DNA from: Cryptomeria japonica
Lineage: Eukaryota > Streptophyta > Pinopsida > Cupressales > Cupressaceae
Assembly: GCF_030272615.1 (NCBI RefSeq)
Contig: NC_081408.1
Span: 403,983,389 to 404,047,388 of the forward strand
DNA: 64,000 bases
Direction: 5' to 3'
Positions within the stretch are counted from its first letter, which is position 1. Each line of letters begins with the position of its first letter. The position numbers were made by a program, and so were the translations under genes. The notes beneath the pieces were generated by a model. That model searched no databases. It was not told the DNA's origin and saw only the letters and a list, made by a program, of their open reading frames with translations. Below, one piece after another: positions 1 through 10,293 of the stretch.

Positions 1-2
1 TT

Positions 3-3000
3 CGTAAGATGCATCCTCAGATTGCCGTGCTAGTCAAAACAGAACTCAAGAAACTCCTGGATGTTGGTTTCATTAGACCAATTGATTATGCAGAATGGAT
101 CTCCAATATTGTGCCTGTCGGCAAACCAAAAGGGGGCATCCGCATTTGTACTAACTTCAGAGATCTAAATAAGGCATGTCCTAAGGATGACTTTCCCCTA
201 CCAAATATCGACATCATAGTGGATCTAACAGCAGGACATGCGATGCTTTCACTCATGGATGGATTTTCAGGATACAATCAAATAAAGATCGCACCAGAGG
301 ACCAACATAAGACAGCCTTCACATGTCCATGGGGCACATACTGCTGGAATGTAATGCCTTTTGGTCTAAAGAATGCAGGAGCGACCTATCAAAGAGCAAT
401 GACCACCATCTTCCATGACATGATGCATACTATAATGGAAGATTATGTGGATGATTTACTAGCAAAATCACTTACTAGAGAAGGACATCTTCACATCTTA
501 GATAAAATCTTTGATAGACTGGAACAATACCATGTTCGACTCAACCCAAAGAAATGTGTCTTCGGAGTGACCTCCGGGAAGCTTCTAGGATACATTGTCT
601 CAAGCAAAGGCATTGAGGTCGATCCAGCAAAGGTTAAGGCAATCATGGACATGCCACCTCCAAAGAATATCAGTCAGCTAAGAACACTACAAGGACGGCT
701 TCAATCCATCCGCAGATTCATTGCACAATTGGCTGATAAGTGTCACCCATTCACACACCTGCTACACAAGAACATACGCTTCCAATGGGATGACAGATGC
801 CAGCAAGCATTTCAGGCACTTAAAGACTATCTCATGAATCCACCCTTGTTGACGCCACCAGATCCAAGTAGACCGTTGTTACTTTATATCTCAGCAACAA
901 GTACAGCACTGGGTGTGCTACTGGCACAACATAATGAAGAAGGTAAAGAGTGTGTTGTTTACTACATCTCTCGCACACTGGTTTGCTATGAACTCAATTA
1001 CACACCTATTGAACGAGCTTGCCTAGCAGTAATCCTGGCAGCCACTAAATTGCGGCACTATCTGTTAACACACAAGGTACAACTCATCGCAAAAATTGAT
1101 CCACTCAAGTATTTACTCAGCAAAGCAGCATTGACAGGTCGCTTAGCCAAATGGGTGATGATTCTAAGTGAATTTGATATTGAGTATGTGGACCGTAAGG
1201 CTATCAAAGGGCAAGTTATTGCAGATCAGTTGGCCGATGCACCACTCATAGGCGATCATCCTCTCATTTCCAATTTTCCAGATGAAGAGATATTCATGAT
1301 CACAGAAGCACAGCCATGGAAATTATACTTTGATGGTTCATACACTAGGCACGGCTCGGGGGCAGGCATTCTGTTTATCACACCTCAAGGTGATAGCATC
1401 CCGAAGTCTTACAGGCTCACATTTCCATGCACAAACAACATAGCAGAGTATGAGGCTTTGATCACAGGACTCAGATTAGCCATACAATGGAAATTACAAG
1501 AACTACAAGTATATGGCGACTCGCAACTGGTCATTCGACAAGCAACAGATGAATATCAGACCAAAGATGATAAACTCATGCCATATAAGCAAATGGTGGA
1601 CAATCTAAAGACATCATTTACTACTATCACTTTTGAGCAGATACCAAGAGATCAGAATCGAGCTGCTGACGCTATGGCTACTATCGCATCTCTCCTAGAT
1701 CTTCCACAGAATTCAACACGCTACGAGTTCTTGGTAGAACAGCTTTGGATTCCCGCTTATGATATCCCCGAATCCGAAATGATATGTCGCCTTGTCGGTT
1801 CTGAATCCCCATGGTATGGTGAGTTCTACACCTATCTTCGCGATCATACCCTTCCTCCCAACCAATCGAATAACCAACGAAAAACCTTCATTCGCCAAAC
1901 TGCTCGATATACCATTATTGCCGAAACCCTATACCGACGCAGTCTTGATGGTACTCTCCTTCGATGTCTAGAACAAGGTGAGATAACAAAGGCTTTGGAA
2001 GAGGTACATGAAGGAATTTGCGGGACTCACTCGAGTGGTCCATCACTAGCCAAGAAGATCATGCGAGCTGGATACTATTGGCCATCTATGGAAAAGGATT
2101 CCTACTACTTTGTCAGGAAGTGCAAAAAATGTCAAGTTCATGGCGACCTAATACATGCACCAGCTCAAGAACTACAACCAATCACAACACCGTGGCCTTT
2201 TTGTCAATGGGGCCTTGACCTTGTGGGTAAAATCCATCCATCTTCATCCAATGGCCATAAATTCATTATTACCGCCACCGAATATTTCACCAAGTGGATC
2301 GAAGCTGTTCCACTTACCCAAGTCACCGGCAAGCAGATCGCCTCATTCATCCTCAATTACATCATCTGCCGGTATGGTGTGCCCATGTCCATTGTCACAG
2401 ATAACGGTCTTCCTTTCAAAAATCAGGATGTTCGTGAGCTTTGTGAGAAATTTCATATCCAACACCGCTTTTCCACTCCCTATTACCCACAAGGCAATGG
2501 TCAGGCCGAAGCATCCAATAAAAACATATTGAGGATCCTAAAGAAGACAGTCAATGATGCCGGCCGTGATTGGCATGTTCAATTGAATCCAGCGCTATGG
2601 GCATATCGAACTAGCATTCGGACCCCTACAGGTGCAACTCCTTATTCATTGGTCTATGGTGCCGAAGCTATCTTACCTATTGAGGTTGAGATACCATCAT
2701 TACGAGTTTCCTTGCACAATCTCATCGATGATGAAGCATACAGAGTCTCACGCCTTCAGGACTTAGAGTTACTTGATGAGAAGCGACAAGCTGCATACAA
2801 TCACCTCAAAGCCTATCAGCAGCGCATGAGTAGAAGCTACAATCACCGAGTTAGATCTCGTACATTTGAGGTAGGTGATCTTGTTCTTCGAGAAAATCCT
2901 CGCAACCAACCAAACAGAGAACATCAAGGCAAGTTTGAATCAAACTGGTTGGGCCCATATGTTGTCACTGTTGTATTCGGGTCCGGGGCATATCAGTTGG

Positions 3001-3068
3001 CTACTTCAGAAGGAGAACCGCTTGCAGATCCAATCAATAGCATGTACCTCAAAAGATTTTATACCTAA
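3..3068 (+). CDS. pol 3' part of retroelement polyprotein (RT, two RNase H, integrase)
   Basis: The frame is open from the left edge to a stop at 3068. Its translation from position 9 is identical to residues 1410-2428 of the complete polyprotein at 10294-17580. In order it carries a reverse transcriptase with a YVDD active site, a Ty3-type RNase H, a second 'archaic' RNase H that begins with an FDGS motif, and an integrase with an HHCC zinc finger and D,D-35-E catalytic core. The dual RNase H arrangement is known for the plant Tat lineage. No chromodomain is visible. The upstream part (gag, protease) lies outside the window, so this unit cannot be judged complete or not. Confidence 0.92.
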   Translation, partial: RKMHPQIAVLVKTELKKLLDVGFIRPIDYAEWISNIVPVGKPKGGIRICTNFRDLNKACPKDDFPLPNIDIIVDLTAGHAMLSLMDGFSGYNQIKIAPEDQHKTAFTCPWGTYCWNVMPFGLKNAGATYQRAMTTIFHDMMHTIMEDYVDDLLAKSLTREGHLHILDKIFDRLEQYHVRLNPKKCVFGVTSGKLLGYIVSSKGIEVDPAKVKAIMDMPPPKNISQLRTLQGRLQSIRRFIAQLADKCHPFTHLLHKNIRFQWDDRCQQAFQALKDYLMNPPLLTPPDPSRPLLLYISATSTALGVLLAQHNEEGKECVVYYISRTLVCYELNYTPIERACLAVILAATKLRHYLLTHKVQLIAKIDPLKYLLSKAALTGRLAKWVMILSEFDIEYVDRKAIKGQVIADQLADAPLIGDHPLISNFPDEEIFMITEAQPWKLYFDGSYTRHGSGAGILFITPQGDSIPKSYRLTFPCTNNIAEYEALITGLRLAIQWKLQELQVYGDSQLVIRQATDEYQTKDDKLMPYKQMVDNLKTSFTTITFEQIPRDQNRAADAMATIASLLDLPQNSTRYEFLVEQLWIPAYDIPESEMICRLVGSESPWYGEFYTYLRDHTLPPNQSNNQRKTFIRQTARYTIIAETLYRRSLDGTLLRCLEQGEITKALEEVHEGICGTHSSGPSLAKKIMRAGYYWPSMEKDSYYFVRKCKKCQVHGDLIHAPAQELQPITTPWPFCQWGLDLVGKIHPSSSNGHKFIITATEYFTKWIEAVPLTQVTGKQIASFILNYIICRYGVPMSIVTDNGLPFKNQDVRELCEKFHIQHRFSTPYYPQGNGQAEASNKNILRILKKTVNDAGRDWHVQLNPALWAYRTSIRTPTGATPYSLVYGAEAILPIEVEIPSLRVSLHNLIDDEAYRVSRLQDLELLDEKRQAAYNHLKAYQQRMSRSYNHRVRSRTFEVGDLVLRENPRNQPNREHQGKFESNWLGPYVVTVVFGSGAYQLATSEGEPLADPINSMYLKRFYT

Positions 3069-3471
3069 GGTGTACAGAGCATCAGGCTCCCCTACATATC
3101 AGAAAAATACCAAAAACATTCAGAAAATGTCTTGAAGAAAATACAAAAACATTCAAAAAAGTAAAGAAAAATCATGCATCCAAATGGTGAACAACCACTC
3201 CGGTGGCACCTTGGGTAAGTACGATGGCGAAAACCTGGCAAACAGGCGCCACTCGTAAAGGCTATGGCTCCATTGTCTTTCAGGCTTGTTGCGATCACAT
3301 TCATACATACACACATCCATCCATCTAACCATGGCTTGTTATTTTATCTGTAATCCAAGAAAGTACTTCATGCGTCTAGCATCCCGCTTTTTCATAAATC
3401 ATGTCCAACTTGGGGGCAATGCCCTTACAATCTAGATGATGGAAGTGGATTCTACATTACTGGTGATTCAT

Positions 3472-3665
3472 TGGCAAAAACATTCAAAAATGTCTCGCAA
3501 AATACAAAAACATTCAAAAATGTCTCGCAAAATACAAAAACATTCAAAAATGTCTCGCAAAATCCAAAAACATTCAAAAATGACTCACAAAATCCAAAAA
3601 CATTCAAAAACTATTACACAAAATCCAAAAACATCGAAAAACCCATCGAAAATCACACAAAAACA
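3472..3665 (+). repeat. 30-bp tandem repeat in the retroelement 3' region
   Basis: About five to six copies of a 30-bp unit (core CATTCAAAAATGTCTCGCAA) stand head to tail. The first copies are nearly perfect and the last ones diverge. A diverged pair of similar units lies further upstream near 3110-3165. The array lies between the pol stop and the 3' LTR and is duplicated at 17984-18177. Being a multiple of three, it gives spurious repetitive open frames. Confidence 0.85.
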
Positions 3666-5540
3666 TGGCAACACCTTGTACATATTCATTCAAGCAGATG
3701 CAAAACCAACATTAACACAGTACTCACACAATGACCACTTATCACTCGACCAACACAAACAACATCAACACTCAAAACTGTCTTCAACAAGGATGCATCC
3801 TTCCTTACAAAAACAAAGACAAGATGACGTTTTCTTTGACAAGAAAATTATGTTAGGTTGTCAAATACTTGGTTGATTTGTGAGTAATTCATTTGTTTAT
3901 CTGTATCGGGATCTTTCAGCATTGTTTTGTATCGTTTGCGCATTATTTCCGATGAAGTTCTGGGGCATGTACTAATGGTGTCTACGTGGGAAGTTCACTA
4001 AGCTATGTGATCATAGGCAAAAATATAGTCATAGATCACTACGGCTTGCTGACTACAGCGTATACCTCGACCATATGAGCATGAACCATTACCAAGGATC
4101 CTTATTCTTTATTCTTTATGTATATACTGTTTGTTTGCAGGTACAATGATCTTCCTTTGGTTCCTCCTACCTCGTCCAAACTGGATAAAGGTTTTATTTC
4201 TTTGTACGGTATGCACTTGTCTCAGGATATGATCAGCCTAAGATCAAGGAGGACGATCCAAGTCATGCATGAATGGAGATAATCCTTGTCTGTTCCGCAA
4301 GCAATACTCAGGTCAACTTGATCCATTATATCAAGTTGCTTGTATTAACTTGCTATATCAAATCCATGTAAGAAATACTCTGGTCATCTTGAATCTTTAT
4401 GTCAAGTTGCTTGTATTTTCTTACAACATTTTAAAGCTCAATGATGAAAAATAAAGCACTATGGATCGTCATTTCATCTCATCTGTATATATTGCATTTC
4501 ATTGCATTCCACCCATCCATACATTCATAAATAGCTGCATATCATTCATACATAGTAATCACAATGGATACTCTATTTTTCCTCTTCTTCCATAGGAATG
4601 TAATAGGTCCTCCATTTCTTCTATCTAACATTGAACCCCCCCCACCCTCCCCATCTCGATAATCACCATCACATACCCTACATCATGTCCCAATCAACCT
4701 AATCAAGCCACGTTCATCACCATCCATCTCTAATAGGAGGGATTGTGTTTCCCATCCTCATTCATCCACAAAATTAAGCCAGTTACTCTGTCTACACAGA
4801 TACATCGACTCCCACACACCTAGACTATCAACAGATACTCTGATCACGTATCTTCGGGTCTCAACAGGTAATCGATTATGGTAATCCTAGACTACATCAG
4901 GCATTTATCACAATGACCTAGTCTCAACGGGGCTGCCATGATTCCCCACAACCATCCATCACACGCACATACTATCAATTGATCAACCAATCAAACACAA
5001 TCCAACGAACAATTACATCAATTGTCTACGTCTCAACGAGTATTTTGCTTCATATACCTTGACTTCATCGGGCAATTACATCAATTGTCTAAGTCACCAT
5101 CAGGTCACTTTGATTCACTTACTCAGACTTTATCATGTCCAAGCGACCAACTGACATCAACTGTCATGCTTTGACTTGACCGGGGCAATTCAACCGATTG
5201 CACCAGATTGTCCAACCAATTTTGATCAATTGTATAGCATCAATCCAAACCCCACACTACATCTGCTATGTATCTCTTGCATGACCTCAGGGTACTCGCT
5301 GGCTTGTTGTTTCTTCATATTCACTCCATTTTCTCCCATTCTTTCATCATTAGTTCTAATTTCTTCTATTCTACCTCCCCTCCACTTTTCATTCTTTTTC
5401 GAGAGATCGCCCGATTTTTCAAAAAAAAATTCGGCCCATCTCTCGAGGGGGCATACCACCCATTAAATTTACATTTTATGGGGCATTTCTTCACACCTAT
5501 TTTTCTTTCTTTGAAACGACGCGATAAACCGCACCGTCTC

Positions 5541-5553
5541 AAAGAGGGGCAAA
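5541..5553 (+). promoter_or_regulatory. Polypurine tract before the LTR
   Basis: AAAGAGGGGCAAA lies immediately before the TG that starts the LTR. A purine-rich tract at this position primes plus-strand DNA synthesis in LTR retrotransposons. The same tract is at 20053-20065. Confidence 0.8.
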
Positions 5554-5860
5554 TGTAGTCACATAAATCTGTCCACTTAATTAAATGAATACTTAGTATT
5601 TATTTGATTATTTAACCATCAATTAATAATTAATTAAATTAATATATTTAATTAATTCATCTTAACCCTCTTCTCCTATTAATTAAATAAATTATTCAAT
5701 TTATTTGATTTAATTCACTTAACCAAATTCAGACCATTAATTAAATAAATAAATCATATTTATTTAATTAAATATTCTCTCACATTTAAATAAATTAATA
5801 TTTATTTAAATCCCCCAAAATCCCACCTCTCACATTTAAATAAATTAACATTTATTTAAA

Positions 5861-6177
5861 TCACCTTTATCCTCCACCCACTTGCATTTTCCTACAAATG
5901 CAAGTTGCACAATTATTTTAAATAAATCATTTATTTAAATCACCTTTATCCTCCACCCACTTGTATTTTCCTACAAATACAAGTTGCACAATTATTTTAA
6001 ATAAATAATTTATTTAAATCACCTTTATCCTCCACCCACTTGTATTTTCCTACAAATACAAGTTGCACAATTATTTTAAATAAATAATTTATTTAAATCA
6101 CCTTTATCCTCCACCCACTTGTATTTTCCTACAAAAGCAAGTTGCACAACTATTTTAAATAAATTATTTATTTAAAA
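5861..6177 (+). repeat. 79-bp tandem repeats with internal hairpin (four units)
   Basis: Four units begin at about 5861, 5940, 6019 and 6098. Each holds a 9-bp inverted repeat around an 8-nt loop (arm ACTTGTATT, loop TTCCTACA) and a second AT palindrome of the TTAAATAA type. In unit 1 both arms carry GCATT/AATGC and in units 2-3 both carry GTATT/AATAC, so the pairing is kept. Unit 4 is mismatched. The array sits in the U3 part of the LTR, upstream of the TATA box. Confidence 0.88.
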
Positions 6178-7160
6178 TCCTATTTATCCTCACCCACTTG
6201 AAACCTTTAATGGTTTCCCTTAAAGTAGTCAAACTTGATGGCTTTAAAGTCTTCAAACTTGATGGCTTCCTTCTATAGTCTTCTTAAGACTTTAATGGTT
6301 TTCCTTAAAGTCTTCAAGCCTTTAATGGTTTCCCTCAAAGTCTTCAAGCATTTTAAATGCTTTATCTTCATTTTTCTCATTTAAATAAATTAATATTTAT
6401 TTGAATATTTATCCAAATGCAACTTACACCATTTAATTGAAATAAATGATTTTATTTTAATTGAAAATACCAAAATTTCTCCCACTTGCATTTTCCTACA
6501 AAATCCACTTGTATGCCTAAACCCCTTCTAGATTCTTCTAAACCCTTCCTAATTAGCCTAAATTCATCCCTTAAATATTGTCACATTCCTAAGCAAATTG
6601 GAGTCACTTCTCAAAGACTCCAAAGTCTTTGAAAAGCAATTAATGCTTTGTGTGTTCAACAAATTAACCCTCAAAGTCTTGGATAACCTTTGAAAGCTTC
6701 CAACCTTCAACCACTAAATGGCTCAAAGTCTTTGATAACCATTGAAGGCTTTCAACCTTCAACCACTTAATCCCCAAAGTCTCCAATAACCATTAATGGT
6801 TAATTCAACCCTCCCACATGGTTAAAACATTTGTTTTGACTCAACCTCTACCCAACCCAAAGGTCTCATCAGGCCATTAATGCTTTGACCATGATTATCT
6901 CTTAAACATTTGCACAAAGGTTTATCCTTGGATTAACTCTTAATCCAATGGGTAATCTTAATTTAGACTTGACCCTTACCTTCTAGATAACCATGAGGTC
7001 TTCTCAGGCCTTTAATGCCTCCAACCTCTTCTCTCAACCCAATCCTATGTTGAAACTTGTCACCATTTTATTGGTGCCAATTGTGCACATGGATCCCCAA
7101 CTTTCAATCCTAACCCTTGTTAAGATTGCTCAATCTTAACCCTTCATTTCCCTATTTCTT

Positions 7161-7170
7161 CTATAAATAG
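7161..7170 (+). promoter_or_regulatory. LTR TATA box
   Basis: CTATAAATAG in the LTR is followed about 30 bp later by the likely start of the R region (near AAGCATTTTAG). The position is about 420 bp before the LTR 3' end, usual for a plant LTR promoter. The start site itself is inferred. Confidence 0.7.
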
Positions 7171-7584
7171 AACCCTTCTCCTCAAGCAAAAGGAGAAGCA
7201 TTTTAGAGTATTGTTGTTATACTGGCATTAGCATAGAGCTTTTTCATAGCATCACTATCTACTCTAGCATAGTATTTAGCTTTTCATTTCATATTTGAAG
7301 CTTAGTATTAAATCTCAATCCTCCATAAGCATCCATAGTGCAAAAAGCTGCTGAGAGCTACACTCATTTGGGACTTGGAGAGGAGAGGAACAAGGGAGGA
7401 GCAACTATGAGCATCTTGATTAGCTATTTCATTTTATGTTTATATGTTTTCTATTTCATGCTTAATATCTCTCTTGATATGCCTGTTTAGGATAATCTTT
7501 TGTTGCTAACACTAATGTTTGTTTCTTGTGCTCTTGTGTGTGTTGCCATCAAACAGATTTTCTAATCCTTTTTGCAGAGCATCA

Positions 7585-10293
7585 TTTGGTGAACCCGACG
7601 TGAATCCAAACACCAAAAAGATCAATTTTTTTTTTTTTTTTAACCAATAACATGTTTGAATGTTGAAAATGTCACACAGGTTGCGATTTTGACACTGTTT
7701 TGGTGCGTTTGGCATTATTTTAGCGCTATTCCCCCTGTTTCAGTGCTTTTCCCTTCTCTGTCTTTCCCTTTCTTTTAATACGTTTGTGTTAAATAGTGCC
7801 TCTGTTCAAACGCAAACTAGCGCTATTGTAACAAAACGTTGTACAAATCACCTTGTAACCAACAAAAAAAAAAAAAATTAGGCTTGTAGAAGCCCACCAA
7901 ATAGGCGGATTTTACTAACTATTTTTCTCTTTTGTGCAGATTTAAATTAGATTAAAAAGTATATTTATATTTTTTTACTAACTTGTTTTTTGAAGTTGGT
8001 TTTAAAAATGAATTCACTTTTTATTTTGGTTTAAAATTAACTTCACATTTCAACTTTGGGCTTTTAAAAAAAAGAATCACCTATTTGTTTGGGGCTCTTA
8101 AAAAGAATTTCATTGTTCCAAGGTAAAAAGAACCACAAACTTATACAAAAACAACTTTATTTTTTTTGCAAGTTAGGAAACAAACTTCGTTTTGGTGCTT
8201 AAAATAAACAAGGCAAAATTTATTTCTTGCATCAAAATAAAACTCACAATCCACACTTCCATTTTTGGTGCAAATAAAATTCACAATCAACTTGTCTCAT
8301 TTTTAAAGCAATTTTACTTCATGCAAACGTGTTTTTCATTAAGTTGACCAGGATTTTCAAATTCTAGTTTACTCCAACAATTGCCTTTGAAAATTAAAAA
8401 GAACACCATGATTGTTGGAGCAACATCTCCAAATAGATAGAAAATCATTGCGATGACAAATTAAAAGGAACAAGTGAATTTTGTGTTTGGCACACTTGTG
8501 CAAAAGAGTTGGTCGAGTGGTCCTACCTCTAACACACACTATCCTCTCCCTTGGCTCTCGTGGTCCTAGGTGCAAGAGAAAAGTGTTAGTAACGCTCAAA
8601 TTTTATCTTTTTAAGAGAGGCCTGCCAAGGGATCGATACTCTTGGGAACGACCTCGAGCGGTAAATCCTTCGAGCCGCTATAGAAATCAGGTGAGAGCGA
8701 AAGCTGTAGCCTTGGGTATAGCTGTTCCTACAGTGTAACTGGCCGAAAGGACAAATGGGCCCCACCACCAGTTACAAGGCTCTTAAGTGAGTCACTGCAG
8801 AATGAACTTATGTCCAAAGTCATCGAACATGACTAAACACCTTTAAGTAGTAGCCCACCTGTTCTATTGATTGAGGATATTTGAGGTATAATTTAGTGCA
8901 AGAGCATAGATGGTTTTGCTCCCAAGATACTCACCATACATATTTCCTTGAGTAGAAACATAGCTTTTTGAAAAGTCACTTGTGGCTTGATAAAAGTGGT
9001 GACTCCCCCATCATAGGGATCATCTATTTGTTATGCTCGTGCAAGACTTAGTATATCACATCCTTACCTGCCACGGCGGGATTCATAAGGTATGTAGTAC
9101 CAAAGTCGAAGAAATATCAAGATGTGGGCTAAATTTATCACAACTGGCCATTTGACCTTAGGGATAAAAAGTGTTTGAAGTGTGTTCGTTTTACAGACCT
9201 AGTGCGAATTGAGCCGACTTCAGGCTTTGGAAATACACCTTAAAATACATCTAAAGGAAGGGTCAAAAACAAGTCCAAGAATTGGGTTGATCTAGACCCA
9301 TACTCATTTGTGCCTTTGAGGCTACAATCTTGTGTTTGTGTGCTTGCTTTGTTTTCTTGTCAAAGAAAAATCAGAAAATCAATCCCAAAAACAAAGTATT
9401 CATTCAACATCTGTCAACACAACCAAAAATACCAAAAACAAAGTGCAAACAAACAAAGAGTCAAAAATTTATGACCATTCTTCACATCTTGCGAAAGAAG
9501 AAGTGTCATCAGAGTATCACCTTGAAAAGGAGACCACTAAGCTCAAAGGCTTTAATCAAAAGGAGGAAATTCTTCTATATCAATCGACAAATCTTTGTCT
9601 CCCATAGAGTCTTTCTACATCGCATGCGTCTATACCTTCAAGGTAAAACAAACGAGTTTGATTCAGAATCATTGAACCGCAGAGCTTTTATGCAATATAG
9701 AGCTCTGAGTTATCACAAAAATCAAGGAGGAAAGATTAATCCCAATTTCTTCCCAAACATCTGTATCACCTACAACACAGCTCGAGAAATGCCACCAACG
9801 CCTGAAAGGGAAGAAGTAGAGTTTGTTCCATTTGTAACACAAAGTTTTTATTAAAGTTGAAAACAAAACATCCATCATCTCATTCATACATCATTTTTCC
9901 ATCATCAATTCATCCCAAAACTCTCAAAACATTAAGAGGTTCTTGTCCCAAGATTCCTTTTTTAGATATTGCTTGAAATCAAACACATCACATCACTTTT
10001 AGATTGTTTCTACATCTAGGATAAGCTCATCCTAAGAGACACATCTACGCAGGTTAAAACTAGTTCATGAGTGAATCCTCTCATTGCTAGGTAGTCAAAA
10101 TCTGTAACACATCTCAGATTTCTCTACACCTTATCACATCCAAACTCATCAAAACAAACAAGCAATTCAAAGAAAGAATTCTGGTTACATTTACCTTTAG
10201 AGTGCTAGAGATCTACAATCCACTAATCATCCATCTTTCATTGAACAACTCATCATCATCTTCAATCAACTTCAACACAAACTTGCAAACAAA
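7585..10293 (+). other. Retroelement leader (5' untranslated region)
   Basis: This 2.7-kb stretch lies between the LTR and the gag start. It is AT-rich except for a more GC-balanced, structure-prone island at about 8500-8800, which contains a hairpin with perfect 8-bp arms (GTAACTGG at 8735-8742 and CCAGTTAC at 8768-8775) and several shorter stems. It also has a 174-codon open frame at 9330-9854 with no recognisable domain, which I regard as chance. Some Tat/Ogre elements carry an extra ORF before gag, so this was considered. The same leader recurs at 22097-24805. Confidence 0.75.
7587..7606 (+). promoter_or_regulatory. Candidate primer binding site
   Basis: TGGTGAACCCGACGTGAATC begins 2-5 bp after the LTR end. 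PBSs start with TGG, the complement of the tRNA CCA end. I could not assign the priming tRNA from memory. Confidence 0.6.

Larger units (their letters stand above)
1..5553 (+). mobile_element. Upstream unit of the Ty3/gypsy Tat-lineage array (internal 3' part)
   Basis: This is the 3' portion of an internal region, running off the left edge of the window. It matches 14513-20065 at a constant offset of 14,512 bp. It contains the second half of pol (reverse transcriptase to integrase), then about 2.5 kb of non-coding 3' region, and ends in a purine-rich tract directly before an LTR. Because it shares that LTR with the next unit, it is part of a tandem array and not a separate insertion. Its age is very young, judged by near identity to the next unit. 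Family assignment rests on the pol domains. Confidence 0.93.
5554..7584 (+). mobile_element. LTR shared by units 1 and 2 (Ty3/gypsy, about 2.03 kb)
   Basis: The LTR starts with TGTAGTCACA directly after the polypurine tract and ends in CA about 2 bp before a primer-binding-site-like TGG (an end at 7581 is also possible). The first 900 bp is very AT-rich, with TTTATTTAAAT-type palindromes and a 79-bp hairpin repeat array. A TATA box is at 7161-7170, which puts the transcript start near 7195. I count two differences from the LTR at 20066-22096. A related LTR start is seen on the minus strand at 42823, which supports the 5' boundary. Confidence 0.85.

Noticed and set aside
3472-3665. CRISPR-like array of 30-bp repeats
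   Set aside because: The units are directly abutting with no unique spacers, lie in a plant retroelement 3' region and are duplicated with it. It is a minisatellite.
4500-5250. Repeated ACATCAATTGTCTA motifs as regulatory sites
   Set aside because: Only a few irregular copies occur in a non-coding retroelement region, with no consistent spacing.
5176-5558. Short overlapping ORFs at the end of the retroelement 3' region
   Set aside because: Several frames and both strands are open over the same bases, none has a domain, and the region ends in the polypurine tract. They look like chance frames.
8505-8590. tRNA gene suggested by GGTCGAGTGGTC and nearby stems
   Set aside because: No acceptor stem, anticodon arm or GTTCGA-type T-loop can be laid out at proper spacing. 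The string is noted only as part of a structured island.
9330-9854. 174-codon ORF in the leader as an extra ORF before gag
   Set aside because: It has no recognisable domain, its composition is Lys/Gln-rich like the surrounding A-rich DNA, and other frames are also open there. The identical copy at 23842 is no evidence of selection because the units are nearly identical.
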